A DNA stretch of 64,000 bases, taken from assembly GCA_015680685.1 (NCBI GenBank), contig MNCI01015870.1, positions 171,814-235,813 on the forward strand. Reading direction: 5' to 3'. Origin of the DNA: Gnetum montanum. Its lineage: Eukaryota > Streptophyta > Gnetopsida > Gnetales > Gnetaceae. The translations under genes and the position numbers were made by a program. Shown piece after piece: positions 12,850 through 25,588 of this stretch. The notes beneath the pieces are model-generated. The model had not been told where the DNA came from, searched no databases, and saw nothing but the letters and a program-made list of their open reading frames with translations. Each line of letters begins with the position of its first letter. Position 1 is the stretch's first letter.

Positions 12850-15800
12850 GGGTATTTGTGAAATCCATCTTAATAATTGTGAAGCTAGTGGAAATTCTAT
12901 GTTGCATTGGGATGGCCATACAATAGAGTCTAAACCTAATTATGTGCATTAACAAACGTACTCTTATATGGTTTAGACCTAGTGCAAGAGAATTCTTGGC
13001 ATAGTTTCTCTACAACTATAGTATGATTATTTGCTCAGACTTAGCAATAGATGTTACCTCCATCACCATAGAGACCCTCTTTGTAGGGTCTTCTACTTGC
13101 ATATAGCAATTCATAGTGGATGATCCCAACACTTAGAGGGATATAGAGCATACTGGGATCTCAGTTAGATGGTTATTGCAAATCTAGGAAATGTTTATGT
13201 GTTCACAATACAATCTTGAAAACACCTTGATGATAGACCATAAGATACAAACACTCTTTCAAAATCCTCGAGGAACCATCTACTTTCTAGAATTGTAAGT
13301 TTGATTCTAAAGTGTTATCTTTGTTTATTTTTCAACTTTACGGTTATTCAATTTTAACTATTTTGATGCTTTGTTCTTATAGCTATAGCGTACATCCTAG
13401 GGGATTGGTGAGGAATGATCTTACCTTATTTGTAACTCATAAAACCTTGGAAGAAATCATGCAAGGTAAGGTTGTGAGTGTGCAAGCACTCAATTAGCTC
13501 AAAGCTAAGTTTAGTAGATACCATACATGGTATTCTTGTGTATATGAAATAAGTTTAGTTACCAATCATGAATATAAATGGTGGGCCTACATAGACTTAG
13601 AAGCACATATACTAGCTTGTCCTATGTTTAAATCTTTGCCTACATTTGATGAGTAAAAGTTTTGTAAGCATGGTTAATACTTTTGGTATTTTTTCTTTTC
13701 TAGTTATTTATAGCTTTTTATAGTTATCATGGTTTTGTATTGTCTACAATGTAAGATGCTAACAAGCTACCTATGTTATGTTGTAAATTTTATGTGTGAG
13801 TCTACTGTTGCCATGATCTTTTTAGGTTGTGTTAAGGAGAAAATTAAATTCAAATGGAGTGAAGTAAACTCATCATAGTAATGGTTAGCAAACAAGGCTC
13901 CTATGATTGTCCAATAGAACATCAATGATATAGTTTTATTTTACCTATTCATACTACTTATCTCATTGATATTAGTGGCTGAGATGTTGAATGTGGTTGA
14001 TTCTTTTGAAGAGGGGTTAGAAAATTCATCACCAATGTTCATGGTTATCCTATGATTTTAAGAATTAGTAAGTATATTTTTAGTGATCTATATGGTATAC
14101 CTTCTAGTGGTGTTAAGGTAGCCATTAGAGTAGGGAAAGATGAAATCCATAGAGAGGAAATGGAGGCTTTACTTAACTCCTCTATAGGTGGTGCATTGTC
14201 TTTTAGTAAGTGTGAAGTTGAGGAGGTTAATGAGACCTACCCTCTTTTCTAATCTAGAGCCTTTTCCATGCTGCTATCATAAAAGAAAACAATAGAGATT
14301 CAAAAGGCTTAGACAATTAAAAAGTTGTTAATTGATGACACTAGGTTTGATTGGGCTACCTTCTTGATCACGATCACTAGTCTATAAGATGAAATCTGAA
14401 AATTTCTCAACAACCTTAATTCTATATGCATTACACATTCTTTACTACATATCTTAGAAGGTTCATAGAGTTCTTGGTGGTTACGAGGGATCAAAAGTGA
14501 GTGACTCATGATGCCTTCCAACTTCCCAAACCTTGACCTCATCATATCATTCTAGTGATGTATGCCTAAGACCAACTAGTGGAGGAGATTGGAGAGTCAA
14601 TGTCAGTTACCATTAAAACGTTTAGTGATGCACATTATTTTTTCCTTGACAGAATAGGGATGGAACTCCATGCTACAGATGGTAATGCAAGAAGGGCCAA
14701 GAGGATACACATAGAAGTTAACAACGTAGCCAAAGAAAATATGAAGAGGCCACAAGTTGAAGAAAATGTTCCTGTTGTTGACCAACTAGCACATAAGAAG
14801 CTATCCATCAAGTTTAAGAAGGTCAATCAAAATGTTGAAGGTATTTACATATTTTTATTATTTTTCATTTTTAGTTATTTTTTTCTTTAGTTACAATTTT
14901 TACTATATTTTTGTTATTGAAAATGTTTACTAACTTATTCTATTTTTGGCTTTGATTGGTTATAGGAAAGCCATAGGTGATGGCTACCCAAGTTACTATC
15001 AAGGAGCAGCAATGATGCAAAGAAGAAGAGGAAAGGACATCTTAGAGAGTGCTAGAGCTTGGCATTTTGATCCCAGAAGATAACCCTTCCATAAACTTTC
15101 CTTATGATCTTCCTAGTAGGATCTTCATGTTGTTTACATTTTTTATTTCAACTATTATATGTTTTCATTGCAAGCTGTAATGATGGATATGATTGTTATA
15201 TTACATGAGCCTCCTCATGAGGCATCTACATCTACATTCAATTTCAAGCCTTAGGTGGAGGCCGTAGATAAGTTGGAACTCATGTAGGGAATGGAAGATA
15301 ACATGATTAATAGGTTACATTGATAGCCCTTGATGTTGGTAAGAAACTTTAGAACCTTTTGTTTATCATATTTTATGTTCTTATGTTTTATAGTGATATG
15401 GTTTTAATGATTTTTAAATATTTCGATTATTTTTATTTTTCTTATGTTTTTATCTATTGTATTATCCAAACGTAGATGGGATCCTACACATGAAATTGAT
15501 ATTGGTGGTCTTCTTGAGCTACCACCTGATGTGAAAAATGTTTCAAAAAGGTTTTATGAAGGTGCTACCAAGTGTGCTATGTCTTGTGCAAAGACATCTT
15601 GGAAGATCTAATGCTCTAATAAGTTTCTATAAAAAACGATTGTGGCTTTGGAAAATCTAGTTAAAGAGTTATCAAATGAGAATAGGAGCCTTAAAGATCA
15701 TAAAGAGTTTATAGAGGTTCATGTAGCTAAAAGATACTCTTTTTGCCCTAAGAAAATTGGTTAGTCACACTATTGGAGTGCCATCTAGAGCAAGGTTTCT

Positions 15801-16453
15801 CTAGCTAGGAGCAACATTGAGAAGGACTTGCAAATTAAGCTATTAATTCGTTAATCTAGAGGTTGGAGGGATTATTGTGCTTGTGTGCTTGAGTGGGCAC
15901 AAGTAGTAATACAAGGTAGAAAAGGAGAGCTACTTGAAATTATGGCATGAGGAGGTCATAGTATGGCAGAAACATGAAGTATTTGTGCAAGGGATAGGCA
16001 TGGAGGGCATTTTCAGGATGTTTTCAGAATTAGTGATGGTCATTGATTCTTCTACTCCTTCGATCAGTACTATATTTAGGGAAACTACTATAACTAACCT
16101 TTCTCATTTTCTACTTGAGTGGATGAATATAGAGAGAAGAAAGATCTTAATAGGGATTGATTTGAGAGAAATCAACTGGGCTAATATAAGTGAATAACAA
16201 ATTCTTCATAGGTTGAAGACTGTTATCTAAAATTTCACTCATAAAGACATTTCTCTAGAATCCCTTGATATTTGCATAACTTTGTTGCAAGTTTTCTATT
16301 GTTTTTTTTCATTCTTTGTTGTTTCATAGTTTTGCTTCTTAGTCATCATGGCTACTAACTATTTGCATGTTTCATTGTTTGTAGGCCCTAGGTGATGATG
16401 ATGGTGATATTAGCAATGACATTGATGATGATACTGCTCCTCCTATGGCTTAG
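12850..16453 (+). pseudogene. Antisense accessory gene C, multi-exon, decayed
   Basis: A plus-strand gene lies opposite to the element that contains it. Segments around 12,880-13,130 match the first large exon of copy A: SMIICSDLAIDVTS here against SVIM-SHLAVEATN there. The exon at 14,040-14,252 encodes IFSDLYGIPSSG followed by an EIHREEMEALL helix and ETYPLF. The exon from 14,579 ends VNQNVEG at a GT-AG intron (14,841-14,965). The part at 16,060-16,200 encodes GIDLREINWANISE, matching RIDFG-EDWTQISE in copy A. The last exon begins after ttgtag at 16,384 and encodes an acidic tail DDDGDISNDIDDD ending at 16,453. The function is unknown. The 'LYGIPSSG' block resembles the LGLP-DG pattern of plant mobile-domain and transposon-associated proteins. 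Confidence 0.6.
14841..14965 (+). other. Intron of antisense gene C
   Basis: Donor aag|gtattt at 14,841 and acceptor ttatag at 14,965, with a T-rich interior. It lies at the same point of the gene as the introns at 40,531-40,635 and 58,802-58,910. Confidence 0.65.
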
Positions 16454-16949
16454 TTTTGGTTCTTGTTGGACCAATTATATTTTTTTTTGTTTTTGTTATA
16501 CTACTGTAGTTGTTTTTATTTGACTATCGTAGCCTAGAAGACTATGTATTACTTTATTCTTGTTGTTGGATGTTGCACAATGTAACTATTGCTATAGACA
16601 TTGATTTTCTTGGCTATTATCACATAGTGTGACTATGGATAATATTTTTTTTTTAAATTTATAATTTTTTTTTTCATTTTTTATGTTTTAAATTTTTTAT
16701 GTAATTTTATGTCTTCTATTTTTTATGTTGTTTTGTAGTTTTTCGTGAACACAAACAATGAATATAAATGTGAAAACATAAAATAAGTCTACATGAAAAA
16801 CTTATAATCATAAAATTATAAAGTAAAAATCATAAGGAAAATAAGTAGAGATGTAAATAAAAATAAAAAGAAGGCTATTAGTTAAACTATACAAGAAAAT
16901 GACAAAAGTGAGTAACACATTTAATCATGTAATTACTTTCTAATCTTTG

Positions 16950-19700
16950 AAAGATTAGAGAACTTATATTTTGTTTGTTACATGGTCCTATACTTCTTGG
17001 TCCCTTTTCTCATGATTCTAAATCAGAGTTCTTCCCACATCTCATTTGTGGCCCCATAGTCATTGGTTTCAACTTGGTTGATCTTGTTGCAGTTTTTGAA
17101 TTTGTTTTTGGCTATAAGAGTTTCTTCTTAAAACTCCACTTCAGACTCTTACTATACATCAACATTATTGGCTGACAAGGATACTACACTCTTCCCATGG
17201 ATTATGATCTCACCTCCTTTGTAAGGTAGATGGATTTCTTAATGGATTGGGAAATAGATTGCACATAGTTTGGCTAACCAGGACCTTCCTACGATTAGGT
17301 TAAAACTTGGCATTTCTTCCACCACAAGATACTCACTAGTTGTTGAAAATTGTTTCCTAGCCATGAAGTCTAATGTGATTAATCATCTCATTGGTACATA
17401 CAACCAATTAAATGAATTAAGTGCAGTAGTAGAGGTGTTTTTATATATGTTCAACCAAGCCTATACACTCAATAGTTAAGAGGATAACTTTTGTGGTCAC
17501 TCCATCATCTACATGTACTTGGTGAACCTTGTACTAGCTCACTCTAATCATTATAAAGAGAGGAGCCCTAGACACCTTACCGTTTTGGGGGCTTATTTTC
17601 ATCTTAGTGTAACAAAACATTAATATGGTTGACTTAATTTCTTTTTGGGGTGAAGATGATATTATAACTACATTGGTAGATCCCTTGTTGGCTGCAATAT
17701 TGGCATTCATAGGAATGGAAGTTAGCATTTTAACTAATGCTTCATGGTGATAAGGGGAGTTCATAACCAAATCATATAAGCTCAATGAAGTATTTTTTTT
17801 ATTTTAATGAGAGCTTAACTTGCTCCATGATGGAGATGAAGTCTTTATCATTATTTAATGTATTGTTGATTTTATTGGTCTTAACTTCCTCCATTCTTCC
17901 CCAAATTTTGATCTTGTGTTTTAGTAGTTGATATTTGGGTTCCTTTCTCTTCTCTTATTTTTTTTACCCTCCTAAGGTTGGCTAGTGGATGTAGCTTGAG
18001 TGTTGGAATCCATTGGTATAGCTAAGATTGGGGTAGGCTTTGTTAGTCCTACTTCCTTCCATACCTTTAGTTGGTTAGTGTTCTTAGTCTTAGGCTTAGG
18101 AGATGGTTTCTTACATTATTTTGGCGATGATTTATTGCTATTTAGTTGGGAAAAGGTTGAGGTATTGGCTACCATAGGAGGATGTTGGTTAAATTGGGTA
18201 TAGGCTTATTGGAAAAGGGAGGAAGCACTTGAATGATAAATGGTTTTTTGGAAGGCATTTGTGATGGTATCCTTATGAAAAAGTTTGTTCTTGAACTCGA
18301 AGAAGTTGAAGTGCTCTTAGCACAAGGGGGTACCTAAACTACAAATGGTTCCTTGGTAGGTTTAGGTTTGTCATATATGTTAAAGGTGGCTATGTTGAAA
18401 TGGTTATTACTCATGTTGAGAGGATCCTTGTATACCTGTATTATCTAATTCTAGAGTATAGTTAGGTTAGAATAATCTAGAACTAGCTCTCCACTATTAA
18501 TCATATTCTGCAAATGATCTTTTAAGGCCAAGAAGAAATCACTATCATGGCTAGGTAGCTAGTGATAGTGACAACACTTGTATAACTTGAAGTATTTATG
18601 TATAGGGAGGTCATCTTTTGTAGCTCTAGTGGGATATTTAGCTATCTCACATAAGCAATCATGCCTCTTATGATAATTCTCTAATAGTTTCATGTATTGA
18701 ATAAAATCACTTTTTAGCAACTACTCAAGAAGATTAGATTGTTTCATAGGAAGCTTGGTATACTTAGACCTATCTCTAGTTAGGCTTTGGCAGGTTAGAT
18801 GTAGAAGCACCTAATGTTGATGAAGGGGAGAAATGGTAGGACACTTATGCTACATGGATTTTGATCCCTTGGTGGTTTTGAGTTCTTTGGACATAGTGGC
18901 CATGGCTGCATGTGTTTTTTCACCTTTGTCCCTATCTTGTTTGGTATGTTGATCCTTATAGGTTACATATGCAGTGTCGTTACTAGATTTGGATACATCC
19001 TCTATGTTCTTAACTTTGGAAAAGGCTTGACTTAAGGACTGGGTATCTAAATAATAGAAGTTAGACTTGATAAAATCATTAACTACCCACTTGAAGATGG
19101 CCAAGAGGTGTGTTTCAAAGATGGACTTAAGCATCTCGTTAAGTGTGGCATTCCATCCTTGTATGAATTTTTGTATGGGCTTAAGGGACCTCTAATTCAC
19201 TTTCATGAGTTGATCAAGCATCATTTCAAGATTGAAATGATTAATACATTGATTTATCAATTTTTCTAAGGAAGTGATAGATCCTCTGGATAGCACCTAG
19301 TAACAATCAAGAGATTTCTTTGGTCAAGGACATAGGATAGATGAGGAATATAGTATGGGAATAAGTCTATAGTAATAGAAATTTCAAGTAGAAATCAGGT
19401 GGTCATTGGAATCATATTTATCATTATATTGATGAAGTAAAGGATCAGTATACTTGAGGGAAGTATTATTTGTAGGAAATTGAGGCTAATCAAGTCATCC
19501 TAGTAAAAGTCCATGACTTTTACCATTTACATGGTGCTAGCCATAAGCTCTTTTAGCTTGTTGATGAGGCTTTGGATCAACTAGAAATCTTGATCTAGGC
19601 TTTGAGGTGTTTCTGTAGGTTGTACAAGTTGCATAGTTGGCTACATGAGTGGTGGAATAGCTGGAGGCTGGGTGATAGGTTGTGACAATGTGTGAAAATG
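16950..19700 (-). pseudogene. gag-pro A of Tat-like element 1, decayed
   Basis: Minus-strand gag followed by an aspartic-protease region. The gag C-terminal part reads AIFKWVVNDFIKSNFYYLDT near 19,050 and a knuckle-like CCHYH...SHDSDFF followed by LKDHLQNMINSGELVLDYS near 18,550. That pattern (C-x2-H-...-H-...-C, then LK..I..LI..G.L) typifies Tat/Athila gag ends. The protease part ends with FNLIVGRSWLA and IHLPYKGGEIIIHGK at about 17,290-17,190, matching FNLILGRPWLA in copy B. Several in-frame stops and shifts are present. No ATG was fixed. At the DNA level it is clearly more diverged from gag-pro B than LTR A is from LTR B. Confidence 0.75.
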
Positions 19701-20349
19701 TCTTATTGTCATTACAACATACGGATTAAAGAGGGAGAATGATGTTTGTGTAGGGATTTATATGATAAATGGAACAAAGGGTATGCAAAATGTTTATTGT
19801 AATTGAGGTCTTGAAGAAGGGCCTATATCTCATGGAGCTATTGCATATCAAATGAGTACAGCCTATGAAGCTATAACGTATAAAATGAATAAACATTAAA
19901 CACACTACAACTATAAAAGTAATTTTTTTGAATTTTTAAAAAGTTTTTCTAACATATGTGAACAAATGCAAATGAGTTGTAGCATACAAAAATGAAAAAA
20001 ACTACAAAGTACAAATAGGGAGAATAGAGACAACAGTGTGTACTACAACTGCAAAGGTAATGCAGGAAGCTATGATAGTGTTGTGCACTACACTATTAAA
20101 AAAAAGAAAAATGTTTTTAATTATAAAGTGTAGGGAATAGGGGAAAAAATTCACACCTCAACTATGTTATTGGAAAAAATCTATTATAAGGAAATGGTCT
20201 ATGTGGCTACATGCTAGATTTTCTGAAAAATCAAAAACAAATTTTTATTTGGCCCAATGAGCTCATTGGCTAAGCCAAAACTAAGTAGGAAATTTTTTGC
20301 AACAAATTTTTAGCAAAAATGTTAGGTGGATGTCCTCCTTCTAGCATCA
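19701..20349 (-). other. Leader region of element 1
   Basis: AT-rich sequence between LTR A and gag A. No primer-binding site complementary to a common plant tRNA was recognised. It does not resemble the matching part of LTR B. Confidence 0.4.
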
Positions 20350-21151
20350 AAAACTATAATGATGGAAAATTTTGGTGTTGGAAAACCAAAACATCCCATG
20401 TTGAATGTAGTGACTAAAAATGTTAGCAACTAGAATGGAACACTAAGAGGTTCTCAGGTGCATAGTTTGACCCTATGTCTACATGAGGGCCTACTAGAGG
20501 TAGAGATGGGATTCCTTGAATGGTATTGTTGATTAAATAGGAACTTTTCTAGGTGTAGCTAGGATGTTGGATATAATTGGTGTGTGACATGGTTAGCCAT
20601 GATGCTATTGCAAATAATGATAAGTGTTTAAGCAGTGTTTGTGGTGTCAGCAATGTCAATAAGGGTGAGCAGAGTTAAGGGTTTTTGGTGCAAAATGAAG
20701 GTGCCAATATGTGAGGATGCTCACCTGAGTACGCTTATGCATCAAAATGGTAGAAAATGCAAAACAAATGCTATAAATGTGAGTAAAAATGCCAAAATGC
20801 CAAGAAAGAAAGCAAAATAAAATGGAACACCACCCAAAATGAGGTTGAGTGTAGCTAACTCCAAGAGGGATGAGAAGGTACATAGTGTATAACAGGCATA
20901 GTGGATAGCATAGTCACAATCTTGGGGTGTCTGGGCTATGAAAATTGATGTCCACGATGGTGTTCCATGGGCTACGATGATTTGTGGTGGACTGGGTGGT
21001 ATGCAACTTTACCTACTAGTTCTCTACCTCAAACTTGCTCTTACACAATGCTCCAATTAGTTTGCCAACAAAATGCCAAAAATGCCAACCTTTCTTTAGA
21101 TTTTCCTACCAAATTTTTTTTTGTCAACCCCTAAAACATAGAATGCTAGAA

Positions 21152-21159
21152 TATTTATA
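21152..21159 (-). promoter_or_regulatory. LTR A TATA box
   Basis: Minus-strand CCTATAAATATTC. The equivalent site in LTR B is mutated to TATTAATA (48,084-48,091). Confidence 0.6.
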
Positions 21160-21599
21160 GGGTTAGGATTACCATGAAATGTGGATCGACTACCACATGA
21201 TAGTGGAATAGTTGGGACTACGCTGCACCTAACTATGCTCTCCACTGAGGTAAATGGTGTTCTGCTCTAGTGTGCTCCAATGGACTTTGCAAGACTACAG
21301 GACTATGACTATGCATATGTGCTGAGAAGACCACACTCTACAAAGTGCAAATTTGGAGACTACACTCTAGGTCTACACTCTCCACTGTCTTGAGTGGTGT
21401 CGAGTGTAGTTACCATTTGGGGATAAAAACAGGGATAAAAAGGATGCAACTTGTTGATAATGCTTTCCAGAGGTGTGTTAGAGTTAAGATGGATGCCAGT
21501 GTTGTGTTGTGGAGGCCTTTAGAGGCTATTTTGATTAACTACTCTTAACTATGCTTTGGACTAGGGGAGAGTGTTGTCCAACACTTAGACAAATTTTTG

Positions 21600-22065
21600 C
21601 AAAATCTGGCTTCAAGTTGACTACGCTTGACTACACTCTAGGGTAGTGGAGAGCATAGTCTCAACAAATAGAAAAAATCTACAAAAAATTAGGCCTTGAT
21701 GCTATCTACACTTGACTATGCTCCAGAGTAGTGGAGACTATAGTCTTGATAGTTAGAATAAATTCTACAAGAATTTAGCCTCCATGCTGGCTACGCTTGA
21801 CTACACTCCAAGGTAGTGGAAAGCGTAGTCCAAGCACTTAGAAAAATCTACAGCTACTAGCTTGACACCTAAAAAAATTTGTGAAACTGGCCATTTGTGT
21901 TGACTATGCTCTCTACTAAACTAACTATGCTCTAGAGCAGTGGAGAGTGTAGTTCCAACACTTAGAAAAATTTGCAAAAAATGTATCTTCATGCTGACTA
22001 CATTCAATTATGCTTTGGGGCAGTGGAGAGCATAGTCTCAACACTTAAAAAAATTATCCTTGTGT
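21600..22065. repeat. U3 tandem dyad repeats of LTR A (gactacgct...agcgtagtc)
   Basis: About five units of roughly 80-110 bp. Each contains ttgactacgcttgactac, then agtggagagcatagtc, then a cttagaaaaa-ttgca tail. The two halves of a unit are inverted copies (GACTACGCT against AGCGTAGTC), so every unit could form a stem. LTR B has the same array at 48.47-48.96 kb. Confidence 0.8.
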
Positions 22066-22122
22066 TGAGACTTAGACAAATTTGTAGTTAAAATGTTGTT
22101 GTCCAAATTTGATGATGTTTCA

Positions 22123-22138
22123 TTTGCTCCTCTTTGTT
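22123..22138 (-). promoter_or_regulatory. Polypurine tract of element 2
   Basis: Minus strand AACAAAGAGGAGCAAA directly before TGAAAC. It sits in a conserved imperfect hairpin (ctttgttgacat ... gatgtcgacaaat) that is also found beside LTRs B and C. Confidence 0.6.
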
Positions 22139-23934
22139 GACATTTGGAGGAGTGGCTTGAGAGATGTCGACAAATAATAACAAAACACCACAACAGGCTT
22201 GACATCAACATCACTCATTAGTACTTAATCAGATTTTGTTGTACCATGCTCAAGAGTGTTGTGGATAATGGTATGCTAGGAGTAACATGTGCAAGAAATG
22301 TGTTGGGGATAACAGGGGAGGTAAAATGAAAATATGGTGTTATGCTACAAGATGCAGAGTTAGTATGGTTGATAGTGACCATGTTATGAAGGTGGCTTGC
22401 CACTAAAATGTTGACCTCTCATTAGAATGCTCATGAGAGAGTGAGCATCCATGGCACTAGGATGGCTTGCCCTTGAAATATCAACCTCTGATCGAAATGC
22501 TCATGAAAGAGTTAGCATGGATTCAAGGTTGGATTGATAGTGAAATTGTAGCTTTATTGATTTGCTTGGGGACATGTTTTTTCCTATCCTCTTTTTTTTT
22601 TGTTTTTCTTTTTTACTTATTTTTTGCCTTTTTTTGTTGATGTAAGGGGAACCTACTTTGGATTTTTCACATTGCTAACGATGAGATGATTTTCATCAAG
22701 TGGTCTGCGTGCCACCTGATGGGTTTTTCTTTGATGCAACCATGTCACATTTGTAGGATAGGTGTTTCCTTCATGGGGTGACTTTTATTACATCTACCTG
22801 GGCTTTGACTAGCCAACAGAGGCTCCCCATGGGATGACTTGTGTTACATTTGTCTTGGGTTCTATGGTTGACTTAAGGAGGATGCCATATGCATCAAAGG
22901 GGTTTGCAAGCTTGATTATGTAAGGGAATGCAAGCATATTAGGGGATGTAAGTAAGCTATAATGGTTTAATAGGGATGTGCACTCTTGAAAGGCGTAACT
23001 AGTCTAATCATGCACATTAGAGTAATGTGGTGACTTTCTGTTGTGATGAGATGCATCTTTACAAGATGACCTAGGATGTCATCCTACAAACACAACTTAG
23101 ATAAGATAAGAAAAACACACATCACACAATGCAAATAAAATGTTAAGCGTGAAGATGCTCCAAATGCTCTAAAGGCTGAACCCATTACAAGTGTTTGAAA
23201 TGCCATTAAAAGTGTCAAGGGTAATAATGCTACAGATGCTCCCAAGGCCAAACTAATGGCAAATGTTCAAAAAATTAGCAAAATGGCAAAGTGGGGGGCN
23301 AAAATGCCCAAGGGACAATAATGTCACAAATGCTACAAAGGCTACACTAATGGTAGGATCTTAATTCTAGGACTATAGTATTCCCACCCTGTCCATGAGG
23401 TGTAGATAAGAGAGGGGGGGAGGGAAGGGGTTAGAATTATTCTTAGTCTCTTGCTTGTAGAACTATGCATGGTGGATTGCATACCTAGTTTAAGGTCTTG
23501 GTAGACCACATGCTTTACTAGTTTAAAATCCTAATAGATTTTGAAACTAATTTAAGGTCTTGGTAGACCATGGTGTGCTAGTTTATAGTCTTAGTAGACC
23601 ACTCTAAGTTAGTTTAACGTCATAGAAAATGCAATGTTGTGCTGGTTTAACGTCATGACCTAAGGATGAGCGGTGCCAGTTTAGCATCATGGTAGACAGT
23701 CTATGCTAGTTTAACATCATAGTGGATGGGTATTATTTTTGTGCTAGTTAAATGTTGTAGTGGATGATCTATGCTAGTTTATAGTCATATTAGACTCACT
23801 ATGCCATTTTATAGTTGTGGAAAACTATCTATGCTAGTTTATAGTAATAGCAAATTAATTATGCCTATTTATAGTCATAGTAGACTTGTGCTTACCTTGC
23901 TTTGTTGATATGCAACACTACATGCTAAGCATAG
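22139..23934 (-). other. 3' untranslated region of element 2 with gctagtttaac repeats
   Basis: No coding motif. Between about 23,480 and 23,890 a 40-50-bp unit containing gctagtttaa, cat-atagtagac recurs about nine times. The same array lies after pol B (50.56-51.03 kb). A single N is at 23,300. Confidence 0.6.
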
Positions 23935-24347
23935 TAAGGCTTAAGGTATGAATGGTTCACCAAATTGGCAAACTCATTTTCATTGTGATCAGCAAGCTTG
24001 AATGCTCTATTGTTGTAAGCCTTAGTGACCAAGAAAGGCCCTTCCCAATTGGCTAAGAATTTGTTCATGGGTTTGCGAACCGCCTTGAGGACTAGGTCCC
24101 TTTACTTAATCAAGTACTATTCCTAGTTATGATTATGCTTTTATCATTGATTTTCTTAGTACCATTCAATGCAATCAAGCATCTACATGTGCTCCTCCGA
24201 TACTAAGTTGAGGTCTATAGTTCTCAACTTGTGATTCTGAGCTTCATTGATGAAGTTTGATAAGATCACTTGGATTGATGGAACCTACAATTTGAGAGGA
24301 AAAATTGCTTTAGACCCATAAACTAGGCTGTAAGGTGTCTTATTTGT
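23935..24347 (-). pseudogene. pol A, distal part: integrase C-terminal end
   Basis: Minus-strand coding encodes the integrase C-terminal GPF module NWEGPFLVTKAY, then AFKLADHNENEFANL, and ends VNHSYLKPYYA with a stop at 23,935. It was cut from the rest of pol A by the insertion at 24,348. It aligns with 51,070-51,488 of pol B, which is uninterrupted. Confidence 0.85.
24343..24347. repeat. Target-site duplication, left copy (tttgt)
   Basis: Five bases before the LTR. The right copy at 33,274-33,278 is cttgt, one C/T transition apart. Confidence 0.75.
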
Positions 24348-25336
24348 TGATGAGTGGCGAGGTACCCCTACACTCAACCATACGAAATGAGCGTCGCATG
24401 CGCGATCCAGTCGAACTCCACAGATGGACTAGTTGTGGCACCTAGATAGTTAGCCTTAGGTTGCAGTTCAATGTCTTCCCACCTAGACTAGTTTTGCATA
24501 TGTCACGTATGGTTTAGTCTAGATGAGGTGCATGATGTGTTCCTAATTCTAACGCTACTCCTGAAGGCAGTGGAAATTAATATTAACTAATCTAAGCTAG
24601 GAGGAAAAGGGTAAGAAAATCTAATCTAGCCTAAGTGCGATGAGCAACTGATTCCTTGATCAACCGTACACATCTTGGACCTCGTGCATGAGTGCCACTG
24701 GGACTACCAAGCATAGATCCTAGGTATGCCACTGGGATTACCAAGCATAGACCCCAAATACGCCACTGGGTTACCAAGAGTAGATCTTAGCTACACCACT
24801 GGGCTAGCAAGTGGTCACAGTTAAATGCTCGTAATCAAGTCGTACTCATTCCACTTCTAGGAGTTTAAGGGTGAGAGACTAATCGCGATGAGTAACCGAT
24901 TCCTTAACTAGCCGTACACACCCGTGGGTGCTCGTAGCCAAGTCGTACTCACACCGTGCTACGAAAGAAATAAATAACATTAAATAAATAACAAATAAAT
25001 AAACTAAGTGAATGCTACAATGATGAAGTAATCTCGATCTCTATTGCCGGTCATGTGCTTGTCCAAGTACGACAAACTTGAATAAATACACCATACAATT
25101 ACATTTACCACACTGCGGGTAGACATGGGAAAAAATCTAACTTTGGAGAGATCAAACTACTAGAGCTTCGCTACTCTAAAACTGGGATCCTGAACAAGGG
25201 AGAGCCATGTCTTATTCATAGATATGGAGGCAGATTGCGATATCACGTACGCGATATGATAGGGTAAGATGTGATATCGCGGTGAACACGATATCGCGTA
25301 CGCGATATCGTGGCCTATGTGAATCACGTCTTATCA
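24348..25336 (-). repeat. Left LTR (3' LTR) of the Athila-like element
   Basis: 989 bp, plus-strand start TGATGAGTGG and end TTATCA. It aligns over its whole length with 32,299-33,273. The TATA position reads ctattcatag, so this copy has lost the consensus. It includes a 26-bp perfect palindrome at 25,287-25,312. Confidence 0.95.
25287..25312. repeat. 26-bp perfect palindrome
   Basis: The centre is gatatcgcgtacgcgatatc, extended by CAC and GTG. It is perfectly self-complementary and is the longest of the LTR palindromes. Confidence 0.9.
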
Positions 25337-25345
25337 TACCCCCAT
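25337..25345 (-). promoter_or_regulatory. Polypurine tract of the Athila-like element
   Basis: Minus strand ATGGGGGTA directly precedes the LTR start TGATAAGACG. It is short and G-rich. Confidence 0.7.
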
Positions 25346-25588
25346 GATTGAATAAAAATTCATCCTTGAGTTACAAGGAGAACAAGCTTCAGTGATTACA
25401 CAGTGGATAGGTATGGGATTATTAACTGGAAAAATAAATTGACTAATGTCATAGTGTGGGAAGACACAACACAGAGAAAAAATACTACAACTACAAAAAT
25501 GTGGAACTCATGTAGTTCCTAGTGGTAGTGGCTCTTCCATAGGTGCTTTCCCTTTGTCACATGCTCCAAGATTTGAAGGTTGACGATG

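Larger units (their letters stand above)
20350..22122 (-). mobile_element. LTR A, shared by elements 1 and 2
   Basis: Close match to LTR B begins abruptly near 20,350-20,410 and continues through the whole LTR. The minus-strand start is TGAAACATCATC at 22,122, preceded by the polypurine tract. Parts in minus order are the repeated dyad motifs (22.06-21.6 kb), a TATA box at 21,152-21,159 and a conserved ccctaaaacatagaa block. The left end contains two successive terminus-like segments: tgttggaaaacc, as in LTR C, and then gtagtgactaaaaatgtt, as in LTR B. The gene pair it separates, pol A and gag A, comes from two subfamilies. Confidence 0.65.
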
